The notes under the pieces: model-generated | What the model was told of the DNA's origin: nothing | Seen by the model: the letters and a program-made list of their open reading frames with translations, nothing else | Databases searched by the model: none | Position numbers and translations under genes: made by a program | In this document: one piece after another, positions 7,391-18,023 of the stretch | Layout: every line of letters starts with the position of its first letter | Numbering within the stretch: the stretch's first letter is position 1 | Assembly: GCA_944387385.1 (NCBI GenBank) | Contig: CALXES010000016.1 | Location: 1-33,793, forward strand | DNA length: 33,793 bases | DNA from: an uncultured Clostridia bacterium | GTDB lineage: Bacteria; Bacillota; Clostridia; TANB77; CAG-465 | Direction: 5' to 3'

Positions 7391-9277
7391 TTATTTCTTA
7401 TCCATATCTACATCCATAAGGATTGGTAGTACCATTGGTTGTCTTTTTGTTTTTGTATAAATATATTTTATTAATGATTCTCTAACCCTAGATTTTATTA
7501 CAGACCATTCTCTTACATTTTGTTCTTCACATTTTGAAAGTTCTTTTTTAGCTACTTCTTTAATTTCTTCAATTAAAGGTTCATTTTCTCTAACATATAC
7601 AAAACCACGAGTAACTATATCTGGTCCAGAAACTACACGTGCTGTCTTTCTATCTAATGATATTACCACAATAATCATACCATTTTCTGATAATAATTGT
7701 CTATCCCTTAGAACAATATTTCCAACATCTCCTACTCCAAGTCCATCAACTAAAACAATTCCAGATGTAACTTGTGTAGTCATCTTAGCACTATTTTTAT
7801 CTATTTCTAAAATTCTACCATTTTCCATTATAAATATATTTTCTTTTGGAACACCAGTATCAACAGCAAGTTGACCATGTTGTTTTAGAAATCTATATTC
7901 GCCATGTACTGGCATAAAATATTTAGGTCTAACAAGACTTAACATTAATTTTAATTCTTCTTGACATGCGTGACCAGATACGTGTACATCTGCAATTTGA
8001 CTATATATTACTTCTGCACCTAATTTTTCAAGTTCATCTATAACTTTACCTATTGATTTTTCATTTCCAGGTATTGCTGATGATGAAAAAATAATCATAT
8101 CATCTGGTGTAATTTGAACTTTTTTATGCTCTCCAGCAGACATACGTGATAATGCCGCCATTGGTTCTCCCTGTGAACCAGTTGTTATTATAACTAACTG
8201 TTCTGGATTATATAAATTTATCTTATCTATATCAATTATTGTTCCCTCTGGAGCATTCAAATATCCTAACTCTTGTGATACAGCAAGTACATTTACCATA
8301 CTACGACCAACTACAGCAACTTTTCTCTTAAATTTTACTGCTGAATTAATTATTTGCTGCATTCTATGAACATTAGATGCAAATGTTGCAACAATAATTC
8401 TCTTATTACAGTTTGTAAACAATCTATCTAGCTCTTTACCAACACTTCTTTCTGACATTGTATGTCCCGGTCTTTGAACATTAGTACTGTCTGAAAGTAA
8501 AAGTGTTACTCCTTCTTTACCAATCTCTGCAATTCTTTGTAAATCAATATATCCTCCATCAATTGGAGTATAATCTACTTTAAAATCTCCTGTATGTAAT
8601 ATTGTTCCAACTGGTGTTGTAATAGCAATTGCCATTGAATCTGCTATAGAGTGGGTTACCCTAATAAATTCTACTTTAAATTTTCCAAATTTTATAACTT
8701 GTCTAGGCTCTATAGTTACTAATTTTGTTTGTTTATCTAAGTTATGTTCTGCAAGTTTTACTTTTATTAATCCAAGTGCCAATTTACTTCCATAAACTGG
8801 TACATTTATCTTCTTTAAAAAATATGGTATAGCACCAATATGATCTTCATGACCATGTGTTATTAAAACAGCTTTTACTTTATCTTTATTTTTTTCTAAA
8901 TATGAAATATCTGGTATAACTAAATCTACACCTAACATTTCATCTTCTGGAAATGCTAAACCACAGTCTACTACAATAATTTCATTTTCATATTCAAAAA
9001 CTGTTAAATTTTTTCCAATTTCATTTAAACCACCAAGTGGTATTATTTTAAGCTTTGATTTAGAAAAAAGACTGTTTTGTTTTTTTGTCTTTTTCTCTAC
9101 TTCTTTTTCAATTGGTTGAATATTTTCAATTATAATTTCCTCATTTTTTGAATTCATTAACTTTTCTTTTGTATCTTTTTTTAATCTTTTATTAACATTA
9201 CTTGTTTTTTTACTACTACTGCTTTTTTCTTTAACAGATTTAGCAGTACTTTTGCTTTTGTTATTATCTTCTTCCAT
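7391..9277 (-). CDS. rnjA: Ribonuclease J
   Basis: A 628-residue metallo-beta-lactamase/beta-CASP ribonuclease, an essential mRNA decay and rRNA maturation enzyme in many Firmicutes. The core starts near residue 76 (KLKIIPLGGLNEIGKN). The metal-binding motif HGHEDH lies at 141-146. Later blocks include TGDFKVDYTP, a LLSDSTN loop and a VHGEYRFL block carrying a beta-CASP histidine. The C-terminal domain ends near the stop. The first 70 residues are a Lys/Ser-rich, low-complexity extension absent from the usual ~555-residue enzyme; it could contact RNA or partners. The ATG at 9277 has an AGGGGAG site. A promoter at 9434-9406 gives a leader of roughly 120 nt. It is the first gene of the rnjA-gltX-antitoxin-fic unit. 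Confidence 0.97.
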   Translation of the reverse strand: MEEDNNKSKSTAKSVKEKSSSSKKTSNVNKRLKKDTKEKLMNSKNEEIIIENIQPIEKEVEKKTKKQNSLFSKSKLKIIPLGGLNEIGKNLTVFEYENEIIVVDCGLAFPEDEMLGVDLVIPDISYLEKNKDKVKAVLITHGHEDHIGAIPYFLKKINVPVYGSKLALGLIKVKLAEHNLDKQTKLVTIEPRQVIKFGKFKVEFIRVTHSIADSMAIAITTPVGTILHTGDFKVDYTPIDGGYIDLQRIAEIGKEGVTLLLSDSTNVQRPGHTMSERSVGKELDRLFTNCNKRIIVATFASNVHRMQQIINSAVKFKRKVAVVGRSMVNVLAVSQELGYLNAPEGTIIDIDKINLYNPEQLVIITTGSQGEPMAALSRMSAGEHKKVQITPDDMIIFSSSAIPGNEKSIGKVIDELEKLGAEVIYSQIADVHVSGHACQEELKLMLSLVRPKYFMPVHGEYRFLKQHGQLAVDTGVPKENIFIMENGRILEIDKNSAKMTTQVTSGIVLVDGLGVGDVGNIVLRDRQLLSENGMIIVVISLDRKTARVVSGPDIVTRGFVYVRENEPLIEEIKEVAKKELSKCEEQNVREWSVIKSRVRESLIKYIYTKTKRQPMVLPILMDVDMDKK

Positions 9278-9405
9278 TAAATCTCCCCTTTTCTATATAC
9301 TTTTCAATCTGCATTTTAACATAACTTTTTTACCCGTACATTTATTTTAATAGCAATATTGCCATTCTAACTAAATTAAGATATATCACGTAATAAGACT
9401 ATATA

Positions 9406-9434
9406 ATTATACCATATATACTTTTAAAAGTCAA
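9406..9434 (-). promoter_or_regulatory. Sigma-A promoter of the rnjA-gltX operon
   Basis: On the minus strand, TTGACT (9434-9429) and TATAAT (9411-9406) are 17 bases apart. The promoter begins right after the terminator of the upstream gene. The leader to the rnjA ATG is about 120 nt and contains an imperfect palindrome, AATAGCAATATTGCCATT (9349-9366), that could be an operator or leader hairpin. Confidence 0.8.
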
Positions 9435-9440
9435 TTTTAC

Positions 9441-9475
9441 ATAAAAAGAAAAAAGATGTAAAGTTACATCTTTTT
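9441..9475 (-). terminator. Rho-independent terminator of the membrane-anchored protein gene
   Basis: The stem AAAAAGATGTAA/TTACATCTTTTT forms on the minus strand from about 9475 to 9452 and overlaps the stop codon. It continues into a T-rich run (TTTTTTCTTTTT). Confidence 0.85.
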
Positions 9476-10190
9476 AATTTGAAAAAAATCTAGTATCAAT
9501 AGTTTTAAAACTAGTATCTGAATATCTCACAATAACACTCTTGTTATTTTTAAAATAATTATTATCAGGTATATCAGATTCAAAATCTAAAGTTTTACCT
9601 GATTTTATTACCAAGCCTTCAAAAAAACATCCTGCATACTCAATTGTTTTTTGAATAGTATATCCCTCTTCATCACTTAAGAAGTATATTATTTGTGCTG
9701 GATATAAGTCTCTTTCTCCATTATTAGTTATATATCCTGTAACTTTTTTTCCATCATTTGTTATATCTAATGATATTTCTTCAGGATAATAATTAATAAT
9801 GTCATAATCTACAGATATTATTTTTAAGTCTAAACTTTCTTCTGTATTAAAAGCTACAAACTTATATTGTTCATCTTGTTCCATATCATAAAGTTCATAT
9901 GTTCCTTCACCTAAGCTAAACTCAACTTTCTTTAGATATTTTCCTGAAGTATTTTTTATTACTATTTCATAATTTTCCGTCTTATATTCCTCTTGATATT
10001 CTTTTTTAGAACTTATTATTTCAAGTATTTGTTTTTCTTCTTCAACAATATTTGTCTTTTCTTCTAAACTAGAACTAACTACATCCTCTTTTTGTGGATT
10101 ATTACCAAAAAAACTTGTATATAAAAATACACCTCCGCCAACAACAATAGCTCCTATTGCTGTTCCAACAAGTAAACTCTTTAGATTCAT
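9474..10190 (-). CDS. Membrane-anchored protein with FxLYD-like domain, function unknown
   Basis: 238 residues. Residues about 4-27 form one Gly/Ala-rich transmembrane or signal-anchor segment ending in LYTSFFGN. An acidic linker follows, then two beta-rich regions outside the membrane. The second (about 140-235: a DIINYYPEEIS block, GYITNNGERDL, then ADIIYFL-like strands) resembles FxLYD/Ig-like domains seen in Firmicute lipoproteins and membrane proteins, but the match is weak. I chose the ATG at 10190 because AGGAGG lies ten bases upstream; an in-frame start at 10223 has none. It is a single-gene unit with a consensus promoter and its own terminator. Its promoter is back to back with that of the plus-strand HTH remnant, so the two may have been co-regulated. 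Confidence 0.75.
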   Translation of the reverse strand: MNLKSLLVGTAIGAIVVGGGVFLYTSFFGNNPQKEDVVSSSLEEKTNIVEEEKQILEIISSKKEYQEEYKTENYEIVIKNTSGKYLKKVEFSLGEGTYELYDMEQDEQYKFVAFNTEESLDLKIISVDYDIINYYPEEISLDITNDGKKVTGYITNNGERDLYPAQIIYFLSDEEGYTIQKTIEYAGCFFEGLVIKSGKTLDFESDIPDNNYFKNNKSVIVRYSDTSFKTIDTRFFSN

Positions 10191-10274
10191 AAAATCTCTC
10201 CCTCCTATAATTAAGGCCAACAATTAGACAAATACATTAGTTTTTTAGCCTTTGTAAAATTTTAATACATTTTA

Positions 10275-10303
10275 ATTATACCACTTTTAATAATTTATGT
10301 CAA
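10275..10303 (-). promoter_or_regulatory. Perfect consensus sigma-A promoter (leftward)
   Basis: On the minus strand, TTGACA (10303-10298) and TATAAT (10280-10275) are separated by exactly 17 bases. It drives the membrane-anchored protein gene. Its -35 box is five bases from the -35 box of the rightward promoter, and the two form the inverted repeat GTCAA-N5-TTGAC (10299-10313). Confidence 0.85.
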
Positions 10304-10308
10304 CTTTA

Positions 10309-10338
10309 TTGACTTATTGTCCTATTAGATGATATAAT
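10309..10338 (+). promoter_or_regulatory. Sigma-A promoter (rightward) of the frameshifted HTH gene
   Basis: TTGACT (10309-10314) and TATAAT (10333-10338) are 18 bases apart. The predicted start near 10345 is followed by an AGGAGGTGAG ribosome site at about 10379 and the ATG at 10391. The expression signals are intact although the gene is broken. Confidence 0.8.
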
Positions 10339-10390
10339 GAAATTGTAAATTATATATTTACTACTAATTAATTAAATAGGAGGTGAGAAT

Positions 10391-10839
10391 ATGTCTAAAA
10401 AATTAAGTAATAGTGACTTGTTAAATATATGTAAAAGGTATGCTTTGGATAACATTTCAATGGATGTACTAGCTAAAGAATATAACTGTTCCTCTAGCAA
10501 AATATCTAAATCTATCCATAAAGCAATAGTATTTCGGTATTATAGACCTAGATATGGCTAATACAATTATGATTAAAGCAGCAAACAATATGGATAAAAA
10601 AATGAGAGAAAAACGGATTTAGACATAAATCTTACAAAGTAGAAAGGAAATATAAGCAACTTATGGAAAAGGCAGTAAAAAGGCAAGTTTTGCTTTGTAA
10701 AATTGAAGAATTAGAATATAAATTAAATATTTATGATGATTCGTATTCCGATGCAGATGAAATTAATTTTTCAAAGGAGGATTTAGAAGCTCAACTAGAT
10801 GATTTAAAAACTCAGCTAAAAGAAATTGAAAAAGTATAA
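10391..10839 (+). pseudogene. HTH-type DNA-binding protein gene broken by two frameshifts
   Basis: The only rightward gene here. The ATG at 10391 opens a 56-residue frame whose DVLAKEYNCSSSKISKSIHK segment looks like a helix-turn-helix of the sigma-like or SpoIIID-like kind; it stops at 10561. Skipping one base near 10535 continues the protein (FGIIDLDMANTIMIKAANN) to a TAG at 10620. Skipping one T near 10618-10620 continues it again to a TAA at 10837-10839 through a Lys/Glu-rich coiled coil. The rebuilt product is about 148 residues. Promoter, ribosome site and terminator are all good, so decay is probably recent. Alternatives are assembly errors, or a functional 56-residue HTH protein. I do not recognise the family. 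Confidence 0.65.
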
Positions 10840-10840
10840 C

Positions 10841-10877
10841 AAAAAATGACTGATAGAAAACTATCAGTCATTTTTTT
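10841..10877. terminator. Bidirectional terminator between the HTH remnant and eno
   Basis: A 16-bp stem (10841-10856 with 10861-10876, core ATGACTGATAG/CTATCAGTCAT) with an AAAA loop. It has T-runs on both strands, so it can end the rightward HTH transcript and the leftward glycolytic operon, whose last stop codon is at 10885-10887. Confidence 0.9.
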
Positions 10878-10884
10878 ATATAAA

Positions 10885-12198
<1,314 letters not shown>

Positions 12199-12234
12199 TT
12201 AAAATTCCTCCTTATACTTAATAATTTATATAAA

Positions 12235-13050
12235 CTACACAATATCACGTAGTTTTTGCCTTCTTTTTCTCTCTTCTGCTTTTTGAAGTAATTCAAGCTT
12301 TCTATTTTGATACTTTTCCTCTACTTCTCTTTTATATTCTTCAATTCTAATTTTCTTATCTTGTTTATCATATTCTTTAATTCTTTGATTTAATTCATAC
12401 TTTGGTATTGAATAGCTATCATCTTCAATATAATATCCAAGTTCAGCTTTATACAATTCATCTTCTTCAATTTTTTCGTCATACTCTTCTAATATTTCTT
12501 CAGATTTTTCTTGAACATTATATGTCTTTAAAATTTCATCCGAAATATCATATATTGTTTTTCTTGTATCAAGCCAATCTATATCTAAATCTTTTCCATA
12601 TTTTCTTACTATATTTCTTGACATGTATGTAAATATTGCCACAAATCTTTTAGGTGTAATCTCTTTACTAAAAAGCCTTTCTCTTAAGTCTTCTGCTAAA
12701 TCTTCTAAATCTTCTCTTATTTGCTTTTTCTTCTCAGTACGAATTTTAGCCTCTTTACTTGCCTTTTGCTTTTGCTCTTTTTCTTTTTTTCTTTCTGTAT
12801 ATTTTTCAAATTCCTCTTTAGTAGCTCTATCATAATATACAATACGATTACAATTAGGACATCTAATCTTTAAAGGACTACTTCCCTGAACAACATAGTA
12901 ATTAAATGGTTTCAGATATTTAGGAGGATCAGAAAAATTATACATAGTTCCACAAATTCTACACACAAAAATTTGATCTTGATGTTTTACTTCACTCTCT
13001 TCGTCTTCATCAAATTCTTCTTCAGAATCATATTCATTATTAATATCCAT
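12235..13050 (-). CDS. Zinc-ribbon/coiled-coil protein of unknown function
   Basis: 271 residues. Residues 1-22 are strongly acidic. Residues 28-75 form a zinc-ribbon-like unit with CRIC (Cys30, Cys33) and CPNC (Cys64, Cys67). The remainder is highly charged and helical, with Lys/Glu-rich coiled-coil segments around 76-120 and 220-270. There is no signal peptide, so it should be cytoplasmic. It sits inside the glycolytic operon, 30 bases after gpmI and 36 before eno, and is probably co-transcribed with them. I do not recognise the family. A zinc ribbon plus basic helices could bind nucleic acid or scaffold a protein complex, but nothing in the sequence shows a link to glycolysis. Confidence 0.8.
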   Translation of the reverse strand: MDINNEYDSEEEFDEDEESEVKHQDQIFVCRICGTMYNFSDPPKYLKPFNYYVVQGSSPLKIRCPNCNRIVYYDRATKEEFEKYTERKKEKEQKQKASKEAKIRTEKKKQIREDLEDLAEDLRERLFSKEITPKRFVAIFTYMSRNIVRKYGKDLDIDWLDTRKTIYDISDEILKTYNVQEKSEEILEEYDEKIEEDELYKAELGYYIEDDSYSIPKYELNQRIKEYDKQDKKIRIEEYKREVEEKYQNRKLELLQKAEERKRRQKLRDIV

Positions 13051-13080
13051 AATTATCTTACCTCCTATATATTATTAATA

Positions 13081-14619
13081 CTAATTTAACTCTACTAATG
13101 GTTCACCAGTCATTTCCTTTGGTATTTCTTCTCCCATCATTTTTAATAAAGTAGGTGTTAAATCACAAAGTCTACCATCTCTTACAGACTTTACTCTATT
13201 TGATACAACAATTAAAGGTACATCAAAAGTAGTATGTGAAGTTATTGGTTCTCCAGTTTTTAAATCTAGCATCTGTTCACAGTTTCCATGATCTGCTGTT
13301 ATTAAAGCTTCTCCTCCAACTTCTTCTATTTTTGAAATTACTTTTCCAATACACTCATCTAATGCTTCAACTGCCTCTATTGCCTTTTCAAGATTTCCAG
13401 TATGACCTACCATATCCCCATTTGCATAGTTTACAATTATTACATCACATGACTTTTCATCAATAACTTTCAATAAGTTATCTGTAACTTCATAAGCTGA
13501 CATTTCTGGTTTTAAATCATATGTTGCAACTTTTGGTGAATTAATAAGTATTCTTTTTTCACCTGGATATGGTTCTTCTTTTCCACCATTAAAGAAGAAA
13601 GTTACATGAGCATATTTTTCAGTTTCAGCTATTCTTAATTGTGTATATCCTTTTTTAGAAATATACTCTCCAAAAGTATTTACTAATACTTGTGGTTTAT
13701 ATGCAATTAATACATTCTTTATAGTCTCATCATATTGAGTCATTGTAACAAATAATAAGTCATTAATTTTTTTAGTTTCAAAATTATTAAAATCTGGTAG
13801 CATAAATTCTTTAGTTAACTCTCTTGCTCTATCAGGTCTAAAATTAAAGTATATTACAGAATCTCCATCACCAATAGTAGCTAAAGGTTTATCTTCTGAA
13901 TCAGTTAAAATAACTGGTTTTACAAATTCATCAAACTCTTGAGATTCATAAGATGTTTCAATTGCCTTTTGAGCAATTTTATATTCTGTACCTTTTCCAA
14001 ATGCAATAGCATCATAGGCAAGCTTTACTCTTTCCCATCTATTATCTCTATCCATAGCATAATATCTTCCAGATATAGTAGCTATTTTTCCAACTCCAAG
14101 CTCTTTCATTTTTTCTTCTAGTCTCTTAATATAATCAACTGCTGAAGTTGGTGGTGTATCTCTTCCATCTAATACCGCATGAACAAATACATTACTTATA
14201 CCTTCTCTTTTTGCCATTTCAAGTAACGCAAATAAATGTTCAATATGAGAATGTACTCCACCATCTGAAACTAATCCTAATAAATGTAGATTAGAATTGT
14301 TCTTCTTTACATGCTCCATAGCTTTCTTTAATTCTTCATTTTTATAGAAATCACCGTCTTGTATTTCTTTTGTTATTCTAGTTAATTCTTGATATACTAT
14401 TCTTCCTGCTCCAATATTAGTATGTCCAACTTCAGAGTTTCCCATTTGACCTTCTGGAAGTCCTACAGCCATACCACTTGTTCTTATATATGTATTAGGA
14501 TATTTTATAGTTAATCTATCTAAATTTGGAGTATTTGCTAATTTAAAAGCATTTCCTCTTTCTTCATCATTTAGACCAACTCCATCCATAATCATAAGTA
14601 AATATTGTTTATTTTTCAT
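13081..14619 (-). CDS. gpmI: Cofactor-independent phosphoglycerate mutase
   Basis: Interconverts 3- and 2-phosphoglycerate using two manganese ions and a phospho-serine intermediate. With the start used here the catalytic serine is Ser62 in MGNSEVGH, the same number as in the well-studied Bacillus enzymes. Other metal-binding blocks are MIMDGVG at the N-terminus, VHAVLDGRDTPP, NYANGDMVGHTG and TADHGNCE. The length of 512 residues is normal. I start at the ATG 14619, nine bases after GAAGG; the in-frame TTG at 14625 is less likely. It is the fourth gene of the operon, 53 bases after tpiA. Confidence 0.97.
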   Translation of the reverse strand: MKNKQYLLMIMDGVGLNDEERGNAFKLANTPNLDRLTIKYPNTYIRTSGMAVGLPEGQMGNSEVGHTNIGAGRIVYQELTRITKEIQDGDFYKNEELKKAMEHVKKNNSNLHLLGLVSDGGVHSHIEHLFALLEMAKREGISNVFVHAVLDGRDTPPTSAVDYIKRLEEKMKELGVGKIATISGRYYAMDRDNRWERVKLAYDAIAFGKGTEYKIAQKAIETSYESQEFDEFVKPVILTDSEDKPLATIGDGDSVIYFNFRPDRARELTKEFMLPDFNNFETKKINDLLFVTMTQYDETIKNVLIAYKPQVLVNTFGEYISKKGYTQLRIAETEKYAHVTFFFNGGKEEPYPGEKRILINSPKVATYDLKPEMSAYEVTDNLLKVIDEKSCDVIIVNYANGDMVGHTGNLEKAIEAVEALDECIGKVISKIEEVGGEALITADHGNCEQMLDLKTGEPITSHTTFDVPLIVVSNRVKSVRDGRLCDLTPTLLKMMGEEIPKEMTGEPLVELN

Positions 14620-14672
14620 TATCAAAAACCTTCACTTTCTAGCTTTACAGCATATCTATTATATCATTGTTT

Positions 14673-15419
14673 CTAATAATTTACAATAGCAACAAAATCA
14701 TTAGTTAAACTTGCTCCACCAACTAAAGCTCCATCTATGTCACTCATATTTAATATTTCATTTGCATTAGAAGGTTTTACACTTCCTCCATATTGAATTC
14801 TAACTTTTTGTGCTGTATCTTCATCATACATTTTTGATATAACATCTCTTATATATTTACACATTTCATTTGCTTGCTCAGCTGTTGCTGTTTTACCAGT
14901 TCCTATAGCCCAAATTGGTTCATAAGCGATAACAACTTTATTTTCAATAGAATTTTTATCTATTTCGTTAAGAGATTCTTTAACTTGTTTTTCAACAACT
15001 TCAAACATTTTGCTTTCTTCTCTTTCTTCTAAAGTTTCTCCTACGCAAACAATTGGTGAAATATCTTTTTCCAATAATTTTTTAGCTTTCTTATTAACTA
15101 TTTCATTTGTCTCATTAAAGTATTGTCTTCTTTCGCTATGTCCTACTATACAGTAATTAACTCCAACTGCCGCAAGCATATTTACAGAAGTCTCTCCTGT
15201 ATAAGCACCTTTATCTTCATAAAATACATTTTGCGCTCCAAGTTTTATGTTTGTTCCATCTATTAAATCACTAATTCTATCTAATGAAACAAAATTTGGA
15301 CATATTACAACATCTACTTCATCAGTATTTATTGTGTCTTTTATTTGAGAAACAAATTCTTCTGCTTTATTTACACAATAGTTCATTTTCCAATTTCCTG
15401 CAATTATCTTCTTTCTCAT
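14673..15419 (-). CDS. tpiA: Triose-phosphate isomerase
   Basis: Interconverts dihydroxyacetone phosphate and glyceraldehyde 3-phosphate. The 248-residue TIM barrel is complete. Lys11 lies in AGNWKMN, the electrophilic His94 in GHSERR, the catalytic base Glu167 in AYEPIWAIGTG, and the phosphate loop in YGGSVKPSN near the C-terminus. It starts 14 bases after pgk, within the gap-to-eno operon. Confidence 0.98.
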   Translation of the reverse strand: MRKKIIAGNWKMNYCVNKAEEFVSQIKDTINTDEVDVVICPNFVSLDRISDLIDGTNIKLGAQNVFYEDKGAYTGETSVNMLAAVGVNYCIVGHSERRQYFNETNEIVNKKAKKLLEKDISPIVCVGETLEEREESKMFEVVEKQVKESLNEIDKNSIENKVVIAYEPIWAIGTGKTATAEQANEMCKYIRDVISKMYDEDTAQKVRIQYGGSVKPSNANEILNMSDIDGALVGGASLTNDFVAIVNY

Positions 15420-15433
15420 AATGCTACTCCTTA

Positions 15434-16621
15434 CTATTCATCTTTATCTTCTAGTGCTTCTATTCCTGGTAATTTTTTGCCTTCCATTAGCTCAAGAGAT
15501 GCTCCACCACCAGTAGAAACGTGACTCATTTCTTTTTCTAGTCCAGCTTTTTCTACTGCAGCAGCACTGTCACCACCACCAATAATAGTTACAGCTTGAC
15601 TATCTGCCATTGCTTTAGCTATAGCATTTGTGCCTGTAGCAAATTTAGCTATTTCAAATACACCAACTGGTCCATTCCATACAACAGTACCAGCAAGTTC
15701 TATTTCTTTTTTAAACAAATCTATAGTTTTTGGACCAATATCTAGTCCCATAAATTCATCAGGTATATCATCTGGCTCACAGATTACTGCATTTGCATTC
15801 TCATTCATATCATCTGCAGCTACAACATCAATTGGTAAAACTAATTTAACATTCTTTTCCTCTGCTTTAGCAAGAATTTCTTTTGCCACTTCTAATTTAT
15901 CATCCTCACATAAAGATTTACCAACTTTTCCACCTTGTGCTTTTACAAATGTGAACATCATAGCTCCGCCAATTAATAATGTATCTACTTTATCTAACAA
16001 GTTATTAAGTACAGCAATCTTACTAGAAACTTTTGATCCACCTACTATTGCAACTAATGGTCTTTGAGGATTATTAATTCCACCATCTAGTGCAGCAATT
16101 TCTTTTTCAATTAGAAATCCCGCAACAGAAGGTAAATAATGTGTAACTCCCTCTGTTGAAGCATGAGCTCTATGAGCACTACCAAATGCATCATTTACAA
16201 AAATCTCTGCAAGTGAAGCTAATTTTCTTGCAAATTCTGCATCATTTTTTTCTTCTTCTTCATACATTCTAGTATTTTCTAAAAGACATACATCTCCATC
16301 TTTCATCGCCATAACAAATTCTTTAGTCTCATCAGATAAAATATCTTTCAATAATTTTACATCTTTATCTAATAGCTCAGACAATCTTTTAGCTACTGGT
16401 GCCAAGCTCTTGTTTTGCCCAGTTTTTCCTAAATGTGAACATAAAATAACCCTTGCTCCGGCATTTATTAAATAATTAATTGTCTTTAAAGATTCAACTA
16501 TTCTTTTATCACTTGTAATTTTTGAAGGATCTTCTTTACTAAGTGGAACATTAAAGTCACATCTTACAAGTACTCTTTTTCCACCAACTTGAACATCTCT
16601 TACAGTTTTTTTATTTAACAT
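15434..16621 (-). CDS. pgk: Phosphoglycerate kinase
   Basis: Transfers phosphate from 1,3-bisphosphoglycerate to ADP. From the ATG at 16621 the protein has 395 residues, the family norm, and opens with [23 protein letters not shown]. That ATG follows an AAGGGGAG site; a longer frame upstream to 16672 runs through the inter-gene hairpin and is not used. Conserved blocks include [26 protein letters not shown], a GPVGVFE loop and the C-terminal GGGDSAAA and [13 protein letters not shown]. It is second in the operon, 69 bases after gap, with a stem-loop in between. Confidence 0.98.
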   Translation of the reverse strand: MLNKKTVRDVQVGGKRVLVRCDFNVPLSKEDPSKITSDKRIVESLKTINYLINAGARVILCSHLGKTGQNKSLAPVAKRLSELLDKDVKLLKDILSDETKEFVMAMKDGDVCLLENTRMYEEEEKNDAEFARKLASLAEIFVNDAFGSAHRAHASTEGVTHYLPSVAGFLIEKEIAALDGGINNPQRPLVAIVGGSKVSSKIAVLNNLLDKVDTLLIGGAMMFTFVKAQGGKVGKSLCEDDKLEVAKEILAKAEEKNVKLVLPIDVVAADDMNENANAVICEPDDIPDEFMGLDIGPKTIDLFKKEIELAGTVVWNGPVGVFEIAKFATGTNAIAKAMADSQAVTIIGGGDSAAAVEKAGLEKEMSHVSTGGGASLELMEGKKLPGIEALEDKDE

Positions 16622-16649
16622 ATTTTTTCTCCCCTTATCTATATTAAAA

Positions 16650-16683
16650 ATAAGCTGGATTTGCAAAAGCATAACCAGCTTAT
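16650..16683 (-). other. Stem-loop between gap and pgk (processing site or partial terminator)
   Basis: ATAAGCTGG/CCAGCTTAT (16650-16658 with 16675-16683) gives a 9-bp stem with a 16-nt loop. On the minus strand it is followed by TTTTAATA, a weak U-run. It lies just after the gap stop and before the pgk ribosome site. It could stop part of the transcripts or protect a shorter gap mRNA, giving more gap than downstream enzymes. Confidence 0.6.
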
Positions 16684-16690
16684 CTATTAA

Positions 16691-17760
<1,070 letters not shown>

Positions 17761-17988
17761 TAGTTTTTAAATAAAAAATAGTGTTTTTTTTCGCTATTTT
17801 TAAGGGTTTTACGCACTTTGGCATTTATTTATTTTTTTTGTCAAAAATTCATTGATAACAACGTTTTTTTGTGATAAAATATAAGTTTAAATATATTTGT
17901 TTTTATTGTTAATAAAACAAAAAATTATTAATTGCAAAGTAATATGCTCATTATTATGTAAATTCAAGTATATTTTTTTATAAAACAC

Positions 17989-18017
17989 TTGACATATAAT
18001 ATTTTTGGGGTTATAAT
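17989..18017 (+). promoter_or_regulatory. Perfect consensus sigma-A promoter of a candidate sRNA
   Basis: TTGACA (17989-17994) and TATAAT (18012-18017) are separated by exactly 17 bases on the plus strand. No rightward protein gene follows; the transcript would meet a terminator about 170 bases on. A weaker second rightward promoter, TTGATA-N17-TAAAAT, lies at 17852-17880. Confidence 0.75.
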
Positions 18018-18023
18018 ACCAGT

